Shown here in pieces: positions 54,306 through 63,937 of a DNA stretch of 64,000 bases. The notes beneath the pieces are model-generated. The model ran no database searches. It saw only the letters and a list, made by a program, of their open reading frames with translations, and was not told the DNA's origin. Position numbers and translations under genes: made by a program. Numbering within the stretch: position 1 is the stretch's first letter; the number at the start of each line of letters is the position of its first letter. This DNA comes from Bacteroidota bacterium (GTDB lineage Bacteria; Bacteroidota; Ignavibacteria; Ignavibacteriales; Melioribacteraceae): positions 28,551 to 92,550 of the forward strand of contig JAHJUE010000013.1 of assembly GCA_018829205.1 (NCBI GenBank), written 5' to 3'.

Positions 54306-57074
54306 CTACACTAAGTATGATTTTAAATATCTACCTGTATAAGATTTTTCATTATTAATAATTTCTTCCGGAGTTCCGGTTGCAACAATCTCACCGCCGC
54401 GGTCTCCGGCTTCGGGACCCAAATCAATTATATAATCCGCGCATTTTATTACGTCTAAATTGTGTTCAATAATTACAACGGAGTTATTCTCTTTTATAAG
54501 CATGTTGAAGCAATTCAGCAGTTTGCCTATGTCGTCAAAGTGAAGACCGGTTGTAGGCTCATCAAAAATAAATAATGTATGTTTGTTTTTCTTCTGCATG
54601 GATAAATGAAGCGCAAGTTTTATTCGCTGCGCTTCTCCGCCCGAAAGTGTGTTTGAAGGCTGCCCGAGTTTTATGTATTCTAATCCTACATCGGTGAGCA
54701 CCTGCATATAACCTGAAATTTTTTTGTCGTTTTTGAAATACTCAAGCGCTTCGTCAACTGTCATATTTAAAACATCGACTATATTTTTCCCTTTATAAGT
54801 AACTTCGCGTACTTCTTTTTTGAAACGCGTGCTTTTACAATCTTCGCATTCCAGATACAAATCGGCAAGGAACTGCATTTCAATTTTAACAAATCCTTCG
54901 CCCTGGCAAGTTTCGCATCTTCCGCCGGGAACGTTAAAGGAAAAGAAACCGGGTTTATATCCCCGTGCTCTTGCCTGCGGAGTTAAAGAAAACAAATTCC
55001 TAATATGTTCATAACCTTTAACATAACTGATAGGATTTGAACGGGGTGATTTACCAATAGGCGACTGGTCAACAATTTCAATTTCATCTATATATTGTCC
55101 GCCTTCAATGGAGTCATATTTCCCGATTTTACCTGGATTGCCTCCCAGGTTTTTTATTATTCCAGCGTAAAGTATATCATGAATTAAGGTGCTTTTACCT
55201 GAACCGCTAACGCCGGAAACGACGACAAACTTTTTAAGAGGTATTTCTATACTAATATTTTTAAGATTATTTTCTTTAGCGCCTGTAATTTTAATTGATT
55301 TGGTTTCATTCGTATTTCTTTTGGAAGGTAAAGGTATTTTTAATTTTCCCGAAAGATATTTGCCGGTTAATGATTTCTCATTAGTTAATATATTTTTATA
55401 AGTGTCATAAGCTATAATTTGCCCGCCGTTTGTTCCGGCCTTTGGTCCCATATCAACAATTAAATCGGCTTCTTCCATCATTTCCGAATCATGCTCTACA
55501 ACTAAAACGGTATTGCCGATATCGCGCAGCGACTTTAATATTTTTATCAGTCTGCTGTTATCCCTTGGATGAAGTCCAATGCTGGGCTCGTCTAATACAT
55601 AAAGCGTACCCATTAATGCCGATCCAAGTGATGTAGCAAGATTAATTCTTTGTGTCTCGCCTCCTGAAAGAGTATTCCCTAATCTGTCCATGGTTAAATA
55701 ACCGAGTCCGACATCATCCAGAAAAATCAAACGTTTGGTTATCTCTTTATAAATTCTGTCCGCTATTTTCTGTTCATATTCGGTAAGTTCAAGTCCTTCA
55801 AAAAATACTTTAGCTTTTTCAATTGACATGTGTACAATATCGGCGATCGACATACCGGAAATTTTCACCTGAAGCGCTTCTCTTCTTAATCTGGTTCCCT
55901 TACATGCGCTGCATTTGGTATAACCTCTGTATTTGCTTAGTAAAATACGTATATGCATTTTATAAGTTTTTTCTTCAAGCTGTTTAAAGAATTTATCAAT
56001 ACCAACAAACCCGTTAAAACCTTTATGTATAAGCTCCTTATGTTCTTCACTAAGTTTATTAAAAGGGACATCAACCGGAATTTTTTTATCGCCGGCAACT
56101 CGAATTAAATCTCTTAAATGTTTACTGTATTTTACGGTACGCCACGGAGCAATTGCCCCTTCTAAAATTGTAAGTTTAGGATTGGGTACGATTAGATTCA
56201 TTTCATAACCCATTGTTTTCCCGAAGCCCTGACATACCGGACATGCGCCAAACGGATTGTTAAAGGAAAAAAACCTGGGTTCAGGTTCTTCGTATCTTAT
56301 TCCGCAGCATTCGTAAAATTGAGTAAAGAAATTTACTTCATTTGTTTCCGCGTTAATTATTGCTAAGCGACCTTCACCTTCTTTAAAGGAGGACTCCAGT
56401 GATTCCGCAATAGATTCTCTTACTTTTCCTTTTTTTAACTTAATTCTGTCAAGTACAACTATAATATCTTTTTTGTTTTTGGGAAGTTTAACGTCTTCAT
56501 TTAAATCAAGAAGCGTTTTCTTAACAAAAATTCTAAAAAATCCTTTTTTTCTTAACAAATCAACTTCTTCTTTTACAGTACGGCCTTCGTGTGAATGAAT
56601 AGGGAATCCGATATAAAATTTAGCACCGTCTTCTTTTTCTTCAAGAAACTCGGATACAGACGATACCGTATCTTTCTTCACAACATTGCCGCAGTCAAAA
56701 CAAATTGTTTTGCCTATTCTCGCGAATAGCAGACGCAAGTAGTCATATATTTCCGTGCTTGTTCCAACTGTCGAACGCGGATTTCGCGACCCTGTTTTTT
56801 GTTCAATTGCTACTGCCGGACAGATACCGTATATGAAATCAACATCGGGTTTATTAATTCTCTCGAGAAATTGGCGGGCGTATGAAGAAAGACTTTCAAC
56901 ATACCTGCGCTGGCCTTCGGCATAAATTGTATCAAAAACAAGAGATGATTTACCGCTGCCGCTTACACCTGTAAAAACAATTAGTTTATTGCGCGGAATT
57001 TCCAAATCAACATTTTTTAAATTATGCTGCCTTGCGCCTTTTATAATAATTTTATCTTTTGAGTATTCTGCCAT
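54306..57074 (-). CDS. uvrA: Excinuclease ABC subunit A
   Basis: A full-length UvrA of 922 aa: two Walker A loops, GVSGSGKSSLV near residue 36 and GVSGSGKSTLI in the second half; two ABC signatures, NTLSGGETQRINLA and NTLSGGEAQRIKLA; and cysteine pairs for zinc (CPVCQGFG, CSACKGTRLR, CETCQGEG with CEDCKSTRF). It recognises DNA damage in nucleotide excision repair. It stands alone here. No LexA-type operator was recognised upstream. Confidence 0.96.
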   Translation of the reverse strand: MAEYSKDKIIIKGARQHNLKNVDLEIPRNKLIVFTGVSGSGKSSLVFDTIYAEGQRRYVESLSSYARQFLERINKPDVDFIYGICPAVAIEQKTGSRNPRSTVGTSTEIYDYLRLLFARIGKTICFDCGNVVKKDTVSSVSEFLEEKEDGAKFYIGFPIHSHEGRTVKEEVDLLRKKGFFRIFVKKTLLDLNEDVKLPKNKKDIIVVLDRIKLKKGKVRESIAESLESSFKEGEGRLAIINAETNEVNFFTQFYECCGIRYEEPEPRFFSFNNPFGACPVCQGFGKTMGYEMNLIVPNPKLTILEGAIAPWRTVKYSKHLRDLIRVAGDKKIPVDVPFNKLSEEHKELIHKGFNGFVGIDKFFKQLEEKTYKMHIRILLSKYRGYTKCSACKGTRLRREALQVKISGMSIADIVHMSIEKAKVFFEGLELTEYEQKIADRIYKEITKRLIFLDDVGLGYLTMDRLGNTLSGGETQRINLATSLGSALMGTLYVLDEPSIGLHPRDNSRLIKILKSLRDIGNTVLVVEHDSEMMEEADLIVDMGPKAGTNGGQIIAYDTYKNILTNEKSLTGKYLSGKLKIPLPSKRNTNETKSIKITGAKENNLKNISIEIPLKKFVVVSGVSGSGKSTLIHDILYAGIIKNLGGNPGKIGKYDSIEGGQYIDEIEIVDQSPIGKSPRSNPISYVKGYEHIRNLFSLTPQARARGYKPGFFSFNVPGGRCETCQGEGFVKIEMQFLADLYLECEDCKSTRFKKEVREVTYKGKNIVDVLNMTVDEALEYFKNDKKISGYMQVLTDVGLEYIKLGQPSNTLSGGEAQRIKLALHLSMQKKNKHTLFIFDEPTTGLHFDDIGKLLNCFNMLIKENNSVVIIEHNLDVIKCADYIIDLGPEAGDRGGEIVATGTPEEIINNEKSYTGRYLKSYLV

Positions 57075-57372
57075 GAATTTTCTTTCTTAAAATTGCAAAC
57101 CTGTAAACTAAGGAAAAATTGATTAAGTAGGAAAAATTTGCGTGCTTAAAATTAGGATTTTATGCCAAATCCTTTAAAAACTTGAAATTCTCGCTATTTA
57201 TTTTATTTTATATGCAGATTCATTCATAAATGAATTTGAATTTATAAATTTCTTGGAGCTCCTTTCCTTTAACATTCTGCGTTTATTTAGAAAATAATTA
57301 TTTATAATTAAAATGAATCGGGACAATATTAATTGTTTTTAATAAATAATTACTTAAACGAAATTAAATGTT
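57075..57372. other. 298-bp intergenic region between divergent uvrA and the sucrose operon
   Basis: AT-rich, with no convincing reading frame. It contains the palindrome described at 57218-57235 and should hold the promoters of both uvrA and the sucrose operon, but I cannot assign a clear -33/-7 pair. Confidence 0.4.
57218..57235. promoter_or_regulatory. 18-bp dyad upstream of the sucrose operon, operator candidate
   Basis: ATTCATT (57218-57224) and AATGAAT (57229-57235) form a perfect 7-bp inverted repeat around CATA, in the divergent uvrA/sucrose-operon gap. It could bind a dimeric regulator of sucrose genes; the assignment is speculative. Confidence 0.25.
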
Positions 57373-58281
57373 ATGAAAATTGAAAAAGAAATTATTGCTG
57401 TCGGTGAAATACTATTCGATTGTTACCCTAATTATAAAGTACTCGGCGGCGCCCCGTTTAATTTTATATATCATATATGGCGGCTGAGCGGTAAAGGGAA
57501 ACTTATTTCCAGGATTGGCGATGATGAATTAGGGAATGAAATTTTAGATAGACTTAACAGCGAAAACTTTGACACAGATTTTATTCAAATTGACAAATAC
57601 AGAAAAACAGGCAGGGTTTATATAAAATTAAATAATGAAAAGGTGCCCGAGTTTATAATTGAAGATAATGCTGCATACGATTTTATTTCCCTGATTAAAA
57701 AAGCAAAAGAATATATAACGAATGAAGCGGGGCTAATCTATTTCGGTTCGTTGGCCCAGAGAAATAAAGTATCAAGAAATACGATTCGGAAATTGTTTAA
57801 TAATAATTCAAAGTTTTTCTTTGATATTAATTTGCGCCAGAATTTCTATACAAAGAAAATTCTTTCGAATTCTCTACTAAATTCCGACATAGTAAAGGTA
57901 AATGAAGACGAATTAAAAATAATAAACAATTTATTGCTAAAAACTGATTATGATTTAATAAAAATATCTCAGCAATTAATCAAAGAATTTAAAATCGAAT
58001 TATTGTGTGTAACTCTAGGAGAAGAAGGCGCTGTTTTAATGAAAAAACAAAAAATTAGCAAGCATAAACATGTTGTTGAAAATATAAAAGATACAGTAGG
58101 AGCGGGGGACGCTTATTCAGCAGTTTTATGTATAGGCTATTTGCTGCAATGGGAATTAAATAAAATTAACACCATAGCTTCAGAATTCGCGGCGGATATA
58201 TGCACAATAAACGGAGCTATTCCCAAAGACAAAACTTTTTATAATAAATATATAGAAGTAATTAATAATGAACAAAACTAA
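57373..58281 (+). CDS. PfkB-family sugar kinase, probable fructokinase
   Basis: This 302-aa ribokinase-fold protein has the N-terminal VGEILFDCYPN and GGAPFNFIYHIWRL segments typical of fructokinases and the C-terminal PfkB signature DTVGAGDAYSAVL with the catalytic Asp in GAGD. It would phosphorylate the fructose released by sucrose synthase, feeding it back to fructose-6-phosphate for sucrose-phosphate synthase. Its end overlaps the next gene by 14 bp, so the pair is translationally coupled. Confidence 0.85.
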   Translation: MKIEKEIIAVGEILFDCYPNYKVLGGAPFNFIYHIWRLSGKGKLISRIGDDELGNEILDRLNSENFDTDFIQIDKYRKTGRVYIKLNNEKVPEFIIEDNAAYDFISLIKKAKEYITNEAGLIYFGSLAQRNKVSRNTIRKLFNNNSKFFFDINLRQNFYTKKILSNSLLNSDIVKVNEDELKIINNLLLKTDYDLIKISQQLIKEFKIELLCVTLGEEGAVLMKKQKISKHKHVVENIKDTVGAGDAYSAVLCIGYLLQWELNKINTIASEFAADICTINGAIPKDKTFYNKYIEVINNEQN

Positions 58282-60436
58282 CAACGGACTTTATATACAG
58301 CTTTATAATATTCACGGTTTAATTCGGGGTGATAATCTTGAAATTGGCAGAAATGTTGACACAGGCGGACAAACCAGATATGTGCTGCAGCTTGCTAAAT
58401 CATTGTCGGAAAGAAATGAAGTAAGAAAGGTAGAAATTATAACCAGGTATATTAATGATAAAGATTATGATGAAATTTATTCTCAAAGGAATGAAACAGT
58501 AAATGAAAAGTTAAGCATTGTAAGAATTCGATGCGGCGGGGCAAAATATATTAAAAAAGAATTGTTATGGGATCATCTTGAAGAATTCGTTGATAAAACT
58601 ATTAAACATATAAAATCAAGCGGCGAACTGCCTGATATAATTCACGGTCATTATGCCGATGCTGGATTTGTCTGCACAAAACTTACACAGTTTTTCGGAA
58701 TCCCCTTTATTCAAACGGGGCATTCGTTAGGAAGATCAAAGTATAATAATCTTAAAGCTCAAGGGTTGGACGACGATGAAATAAATAAAAGATACAAAAT
58801 GAACCTGAGAATAACCGCTGAAGAAGACACAATTTTTTACGCCGATAAAATTATTACAAGTACGCGTCAGGAAGCCGATGTTCAGTATGGACAATATAAT
58901 AATTCGGCATCCGGCAAGTTCGACGTTATTCCGCCAGGAATTGATCTGACAAGATTCTTTCCCTTTAATGAAAAAAGAGAATGGCATGATGAAGAACAAA
59001 AAGTAAGAGACCATATAAGAAATGAATTATGGAGATTTTTTACGAATATGCACAAACCTATTATTCTCGCGCTGTGCAGACCCGAAAAAAAGAAAAATAT
59101 TGCGGGACTTATTCAAGCGTTCGGGGAAGATCCTGAACTTCAGAAAAAAACAAATCTCGCTATATTCGCAGGTTTAAGAAACGACATACAGGAAATGCCC
59201 GAGCTGGATAAAGATGTTTTAACTGAAATGCTGCTGCTTATGGATAAGTATAATCTTTACGGAAGCATGGCAATTCCTAAAACACACGATGTTGAATATG
59301 AAGTGCCGGAACTTTACAGGGTTGCGGCCGAAACAAGAGGTCTTTTTGTTAACCCGGCATTCAGTGAAAATTTTGGGCTGACATTAATTGAAGCCGCGGC
59401 AAGCGGACTTCCGATTGTCGCTACTGATGACGGAGGTCCGAGAGATATTATAGGCAATCTGCATAACGGTTTAATTGTAGACGTGTCAGATTCTAAGAAT
59501 ATTTCTAAAGCAATACATAAAATAATTGACAATGAAAATATTTGGGAAAAATTTTCAAGTAGCGGAATAAGAAAGGTTCACGATTATTATTCATGGGGAG
59601 CGCATATCGATTCGTATTTAAAATCAATAAAATCTATGCTTGATATTATGAAACAGAATCCGAAAACATTTTTAGCGACGGGCAAAAAATTATTGAAGTA
59701 TGAAAAACTAATGATCTTTGATATTGACGATACTTTAATCGGGCACGAAGAAGCGCAGCGGAAATTAAAACAGCTGATTATAGAAAATCATCCTCAAATT
59801 GGTTTCGGAGTAGCTACAGGCAGAACAATTGATTCAGCGATTAATGTTCTTAAGGAACATGATTTTGTTATGCCCGATATTATAATCTCGTCGGTCGGCA
59901 GCGAGATCTATTATAAAAGAGAAAATGACGAATATTTCTACTCCACTGGCTGGGAAGCGCATATCTCATCTATGTGGAAAAGAGAAAAAATAGTTGAATT
60001 ATTGAGCCGTTTCGATTTTATGAAACTTCAGGAAAATGAAGCGCAGCGGAAATTCAAAATAAGTTATTATCACGAAACTAATGAAAAAAATCTGAAATCC
60101 GTTATTGATACTCTCGTAAAGAACGGAATAAAAGCAAATTTTATGAACAGCCATAAAAAATATATCGATATTCTTCCTTACCGCGCTAGTAAAGGAAGAG
60201 CGGTTAGATACCTTGCCTACAGGTGGAACATACCTCATGAAAATATTTTGGTCGCGGGCGACAGCGGAAATGATGAAGATATGCTTCGCGGTGAACTGCT
60301 CGGAATTGTTGTAGGTGAACACAGCGGCGAGCTTAAAAAATTAAAAGGAAGAAGAAGAATTTATTTCGCGAATGAAAAAGCTACGGCCGGAATTTTAGAA
60401 GGCGTGAACTTTTATAATTTTTTAAGAAAGGATTAA
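58268..60436 (+). CDS. Bifunctional sucrose-phosphate synthase / sucrose-phosphate phosphatase
   Basis: Residues 1 to about 470 are a GT4 glycosyltransferase of the SPS type: IHGLIRGDNLEIGRNVDTGGQTRYV written in short as GRNVDTGGQ near 27-35, LALCRPEKKKN and SENFGLTLIEAAASGLP. From about 478 a HAD-IIB phosphatase domain follows, with DIDDTLIG (motif I) and GDSGNDEDML (motif IV). SPS joins UDP-glucose and fructose-6-phosphate, and the phosphatase domain releases sucrose. Both domains keep their catalytic residues, so the protein is probably bifunctional. The sucrose synthase gene starts 1 bp after its stop. Confidence 0.88.
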   Translation: MNKTNNGLYIQLYNIHGLIRGDNLEIGRNVDTGGQTRYVLQLAKSLSERNEVRKVEIITRYINDKDYDEIYSQRNETVNEKLSIVRIRCGGAKYIKKELLWDHLEEFVDKTIKHIKSSGELPDIIHGHYADAGFVCTKLTQFFGIPFIQTGHSLGRSKYNNLKAQGLDDDEINKRYKMNLRITAEEDTIFYADKIITSTRQEADVQYGQYNNSASGKFDVIPPGIDLTRFFPFNEKREWHDEEQKVRDHIRNELWRFFTNMHKPIILALCRPEKKKNIAGLIQAFGEDPELQKKTNLAIFAGLRNDIQEMPELDKDVLTEMLLLMDKYNLYGSMAIPKTHDVEYEVPELYRVAAETRGLFVNPAFSENFGLTLIEAAASGLPIVATDDGGPRDIIGNLHNGLIVDVSDSKNISKAIHKIIDNENIWEKFSSSGIRKVHDYYSWGAHIDSYLKSIKSMLDIMKQNPKTFLATGKKLLKYEKLMIFDIDDTLIGHEEAQRKLKQLIIENHPQIGFGVATGRTIDSAINVLKEHDFVMPDIIISSVGSEIYYKRENDEYFYSTGWEAHISSMWKREKIVELLSRFDFMKLQENEAQRKFKISYYHETNEKNLKSVIDTLVKNGIKANFMNSHKKYIDILPYRASKGRAVRYLAYRWNIPHENILVAGDSGNDEDMLRGELLGIVVGEHSGELKKLKGRRRIYFANEKATAGILEGVNFYNFLRKD

Positions 60437-60437
60437 T

Positions 60438-62828
60438 ATGAAAAGAAGTTTTTTGATGAATGTTGACAGCATTAAAAATGAGTTCTTCGGATATATGAGC
60501 AGCCTTACTCTCGGAGAAAAAAAACCATACGTTAAAGGAGATTTAGTAGAACTGTATGTTAAATTCAAAAAAGAAAATAAGATAAAAAATAATGAGCTTG
60601 ATGAAATTGTAAATCTTCTTCAGGAAGCTTTTACAATTGATCATAAAGTTTATATCGACGTGCGTGAAAAAATTGGGCAAACAAAATTTTATGCCGTACT
60701 TATTGAAGAGGTGATTCTTGAGGAAATATCCGTTGTAGAATATTTAATCACTAAAGAAGAATTTATTAATCCGGAAAGTAAAAAAAATATTCTAAATCTT
60801 GATTTTAAACCCTTTTACGATAGACAGCCACTAGTGCGTGATCCTAAGAACATCGGACAGGGATTTGAATTTCTTAACCGCTTTTTATCAAGTAAAATGT
60901 TTAATGATATTGATAAGTGGCGAAATGTAATTTTCGAGTTTATTAAAAAGCACAGTGTAAACGGTGAACAACTAATTCTGAACGACAGGGTAAATGATCC
61001 GGAACATTTGATTGATAACATATCAAAAGCTTTAAAATATCTTTCGGGTTTTGATGAGGAAACCAAATTCGGCAAGGTAAAACACGCTCTTCAGGATTTT
61101 GGAATTGAAAAAGGAATTGGAGAAAATGTACATGAAATAACACACAGTCTTAACCTGCTTAGGGATTTGTTAAATTCGCCAGACCATATTACCTTAAAAG
61201 AATTTATAACCCGGATCCCGATGATCACAAAAATAGCGGTAATTTCTCCACACGGATATTTTGCTCAGGACGGTGTTTTAGGTATGCCCGATACGGGCGG
61301 ACAGGTTGTATATATTCTTGATCAGGTAAAAGCGCTTGAAAAATCGCTTGGCGAAACAATTAAAAAATCCGGATTAAATGTACAGCCCAAAATAATTATT
61401 CTAACGCGCCAAATACCTAACGCCGGCAACACAACATGTAATAAAAGACTTGAGAAAATTAGAAATACAAAAAATGTTTGGATATTGCGCGTTCCTTTCA
61501 GAAAACATAATCCGGCAGTTACAGATAATTGGATTTCTCGGTTCCAAATTTGGCCTTACTTAGAAGAGTTTGCGGAAGATTCTTTTTTCGCGTTAAAAGC
61601 GGAATTCGGCGGCAGACCCGATTTAGTAATCGGAAATTATTCCGACGGGAATCTTGTTTCTTATCTGCTCTCAAAAAGTTTCGGTGTTACACAATGCTGT
61701 ATCGCTCACGCGCTCGAAAAAAGCAAGTATTTATTCAGTGATTTGTATTGGAATGATTTGGATCCGCATTATAATTTTTCTATTCAATTTACGGCCGACT
61801 TACTAGCAATGAACGCTTCCGATTTTCAAATAACTTCCACATTCCAGGAAATTGCAGGTACCGATGATTCCGTAGGTCAATATGAATCACACAAACATTT
61901 TACGCTTCCCGGATTATACCGAGTTGAAAACGGAATTGATTTGAGCCATACTAAATTTAATATATTGTCTCCCGGCGTAAATGAAAATATATATTTCCCT
62001 TATTCACAAATTGATAAACGTAATGATCATATCAAACATTCGTTAACTCAGCTTTTATTTGAAAATAAAAAAGATGACGAGGTTGTAGGAACACTGAAAA
62101 ATCCATCGTTAATACCGATATTTTCAATGGCGCGGCTTGACAGCAACAAGAACCTAACCTCACTTGTCCGCTGGTTCGGGAAAAGTAAAGAACTTCAGAA
62201 AATCGCGAACTTAATTATTGTCGCGGGCAATGTAGATGTGTCCAAATCTTCTGACAAAGAGGAGATAGAAGAGATTCATAAAATGTATAAATACATTGAT
62301 CAGTATATTCTGAATGATAAAATAAGGTGGATAGGAAAATTATTCAGGAAAGATGAAGCCGGAGAAGTATACAGGCTAGTGGCGGATAAAAAAGGCGTTT
62401 TCATTCAGCCCGGCTTATTTGAAGGATTCGGTTTAACTGTAATTGAAGCCATGAGCTCCGGACTTCCTGTTATAGCAACAAAATACGGAGGTCCGCTTGA
62501 GATTATTCAAAATAATATTAACGGATATCATATAGATCCAGTTAACGACGAGCAAAGCATAAAAGTTATATTTGATTTTGTTTCTAGAATCAATAAAGAT
62601 AAAAATCATTGGCAAAAGATTTCGCAAAATTCCGTTAAACGTGTTGAAGAAGCTTATACATGGAAATTATACGCCGATAAGTTGTTATCATTGGCTAAAA
62701 TTTACGGTTTCTGGAAATATTCTATGAATATTGAGAATAAAGATATGGAAGCATATCTCGAAATTATTTACCAATTACTGTTCAAGCCGAGAGCCGAAAA
62801 ATTACTTGCCGAACATGATCGGATTTAA
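60438..62828 (+). CDS. Sucrose synthase
   Basis: At 796 aa it has the length and domain plan of plant and cyanobacterial sucrose synthases: N-terminal regulatory/EPBD region (1-270), then GT-B with MPDTGGQVVYILDQVKALE, CIAHALEKSKYLFSDLYW, FSMARLDSNKNLTSLVRWFG and PGLFEGFGLTVIEAMSSGLP. It reversibly cleaves sucrose with NDP to NDP-glucose and fructose. The segment IRWIGKLFRKDEAGEVYR corresponds to the plant FRWISSQMNRVRNGELYR; the Gln and Asn of the plant QN motif are Leu and Ala here, which suggests ADP or mixed nucleotide use. It ends the operon at a terminator. Confidence 0.92.
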   Translation: MKRSFLMNVDSIKNEFFGYMSSLTLGEKKPYVKGDLVELYVKFKKENKIKNNELDEIVNLLQEAFTIDHKVYIDVREKIGQTKFYAVLIEEVILEEISVVEYLITKEEFINPESKKNILNLDFKPFYDRQPLVRDPKNIGQGFEFLNRFLSSKMFNDIDKWRNVIFEFIKKHSVNGEQLILNDRVNDPEHLIDNISKALKYLSGFDEETKFGKVKHALQDFGIEKGIGENVHEITHSLNLLRDLLNSPDHITLKEFITRIPMITKIAVISPHGYFAQDGVLGMPDTGGQVVYILDQVKALEKSLGETIKKSGLNVQPKIIILTRQIPNAGNTTCNKRLEKIRNTKNVWILRVPFRKHNPAVTDNWISRFQIWPYLEEFAEDSFFALKAEFGGRPDLVIGNYSDGNLVSYLLSKSFGVTQCCIAHALEKSKYLFSDLYWNDLDPHYNFSIQFTADLLAMNASDFQITSTFQEIAGTDDSVGQYESHKHFTLPGLYRVENGIDLSHTKFNILSPGVNENIYFPYSQIDKRNDHIKHSLTQLLFENKKDDEVVGTLKNPSLIPIFSMARLDSNKNLTSLVRWFGKSKELQKIANLIIVAGNVDVSKSSDKEEIEEIHKMYKYIDQYILNDKIRWIGKLFRKDEAGEVYRLVADKKGVFIQPGLFEGFGLTVIEAMSSGLPVIATKYGGPLEIIQNNINGYHIDPVNDEQSIKVIFDFVSRINKDKNHWQKISQNSVKRVEEAYTWKLYADKLLSLAKIYGFWKYSMNIENKDMEAYLEIIYQLLFKPRAEKLLAEHDRI

Positions 62829-62833
62829 AATAA

Positions 62834-62867
62834 AAAACCCGGTTTCATTAATTGAGAACCGGGTTTT
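62834..62867. terminator. Bidirectional intrinsic terminator
   Basis: AAAACCCGGTT (62834-62844) pairs perfectly with AACCGGGTTTT (62857-62867) over a 12-nt loop, between the convergent sucrose synthase and MlaD-like genes. A-run and T-run flanks make it work on both strands. Confidence 0.8.
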
Positions 62868-62886
62868 AATGCAATTCATTAAACTA

Positions 62887-63924
62887 TTATTTTAATCTTT
62901 CTACTTCTTCTTCTAATGCTTTTAATTCATTTATTCTTTTTTGAAGTTCGATATTCTGCTGCCTAAGCTCAAGTATTTTTTCATCAATTGATTTTTCATA
63001 ATCGGCTGTTTCCCAGTATCCGCGCTGTTCAAAATAATTTTTAAAAAGCCAATTGTGTTTCAAAGCTTCCATATTCTCTGCGAATCTTCTTGCGCCGATC
63101 ATTGTTGCCTGAGTTGTTCCTACAAGATTGTTTATTGTAGTTTTTACGGAATCATAAACGCTTTCATCCTTCATCAATAATCCGAGAGTACCTCTGCCGT
63201 TTTTAATATCTGCTACCATATATTTTATATCCACAATTGCGCTGTCGACGTTGTTCATAATACTTCCTACTCCGCCGCCAAGATCAATTATGAAATTAGA
63301 AACCTCTTCCAACTTCTCGGTAATAGTTGTTAAATTTTTATCGGCAGATTTTGTAATATTAACCGCAGCGTAATAAAGCTGCTGATCGTTAATTAGTTTT
63401 CCAATTGTGCCTTCACCTTGATTGATTTTTGCCGAAATGTCGGAGAATTCTTTTGTTATATCTTTGACATATGCCATAATATCCTGAACTTCTTTTATAA
63501 TCGCTTCAACGCTAACGGGGTCTTTTGACCTAATTATTCCTCCGTCGCTGATAACCGCCTGATTGGCAGAGCCGGGAGTAATTGAAATTACCTGCTTTCC
63601 GACAAGGCCTTCGGTTTCAATTGAAGCTTCGCTGTCCAATCTTACAAACTGTTTCACATCTTCATTTATTCTCATAGTAACTTCAACACGGCCGGTTGTA
63701 TCATCGGCTAAGGACATATTGCTTACGCTTCCAATATCGTAACCGCTTAATCTAACTGGCGCGCCGGTTCGCAAACCCTGAACTTTGTTAAAATAAGTTT
63801 TCACGCTTATGCTGCTTACAAAAAGAGAATCCCGGTTACCAATTGTAAAAATTGCAAGAATAAGAAGGACTGTTCCAAAGAAAATAAATATTCCTAATCT
63901 TGCTCCTTCTAAATGTTTTAACAT
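62887..63924 (-). CDS. MlaD/MCE family lipid-transport substrate-binding protein
   Basis: The 345-aa protein has an N-terminal membrane anchor (about 9-28), an MCE domain at about 38-117 (YFNKVQGLRTGAPVRLSGYDIGSVSN), a long helical region and a C-terminal coiled coil (about 312-345, rich in Glu, Lys and Leu). Mla-type systems move phospholipids between outer and inner membranes. GGGAG lies 8-12 bases before its ATG. The end of a likely ABC ATPase gene sits 13 bp upstream. Confidence 0.88.
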   Translation of the reverse strand: MLKHLEGARLGIFIFFGTVLLILAIFTIGNRDSLFVSSISVKTYFNKVQGLRTGAPVRLSGYDIGSVSNMSLADDTTGRVEVTMRINEDVKQFVRLDSEASIETEGLVGKQVISITPGSANQAVISDGGIIRSKDPVSVEAIIKEVQDIMAYVKDITKEFSDISAKINQGEGTIGKLINDQQLYYAAVNITKSADKNLTTITEKLEEVSNFIIDLGGGVGSIMNNVDSAIVDIKYMVADIKNGRGTLGLLMKDESVYDSVKTTINNLVGTTQATMIGARRFAENMEALKHNWLFKNYFEQRGYWETADYEKSIDEKILELRQQNIELQKRINELKALEEEVERLK

Positions 63925-63937
63925 TATTAACTCCCGG

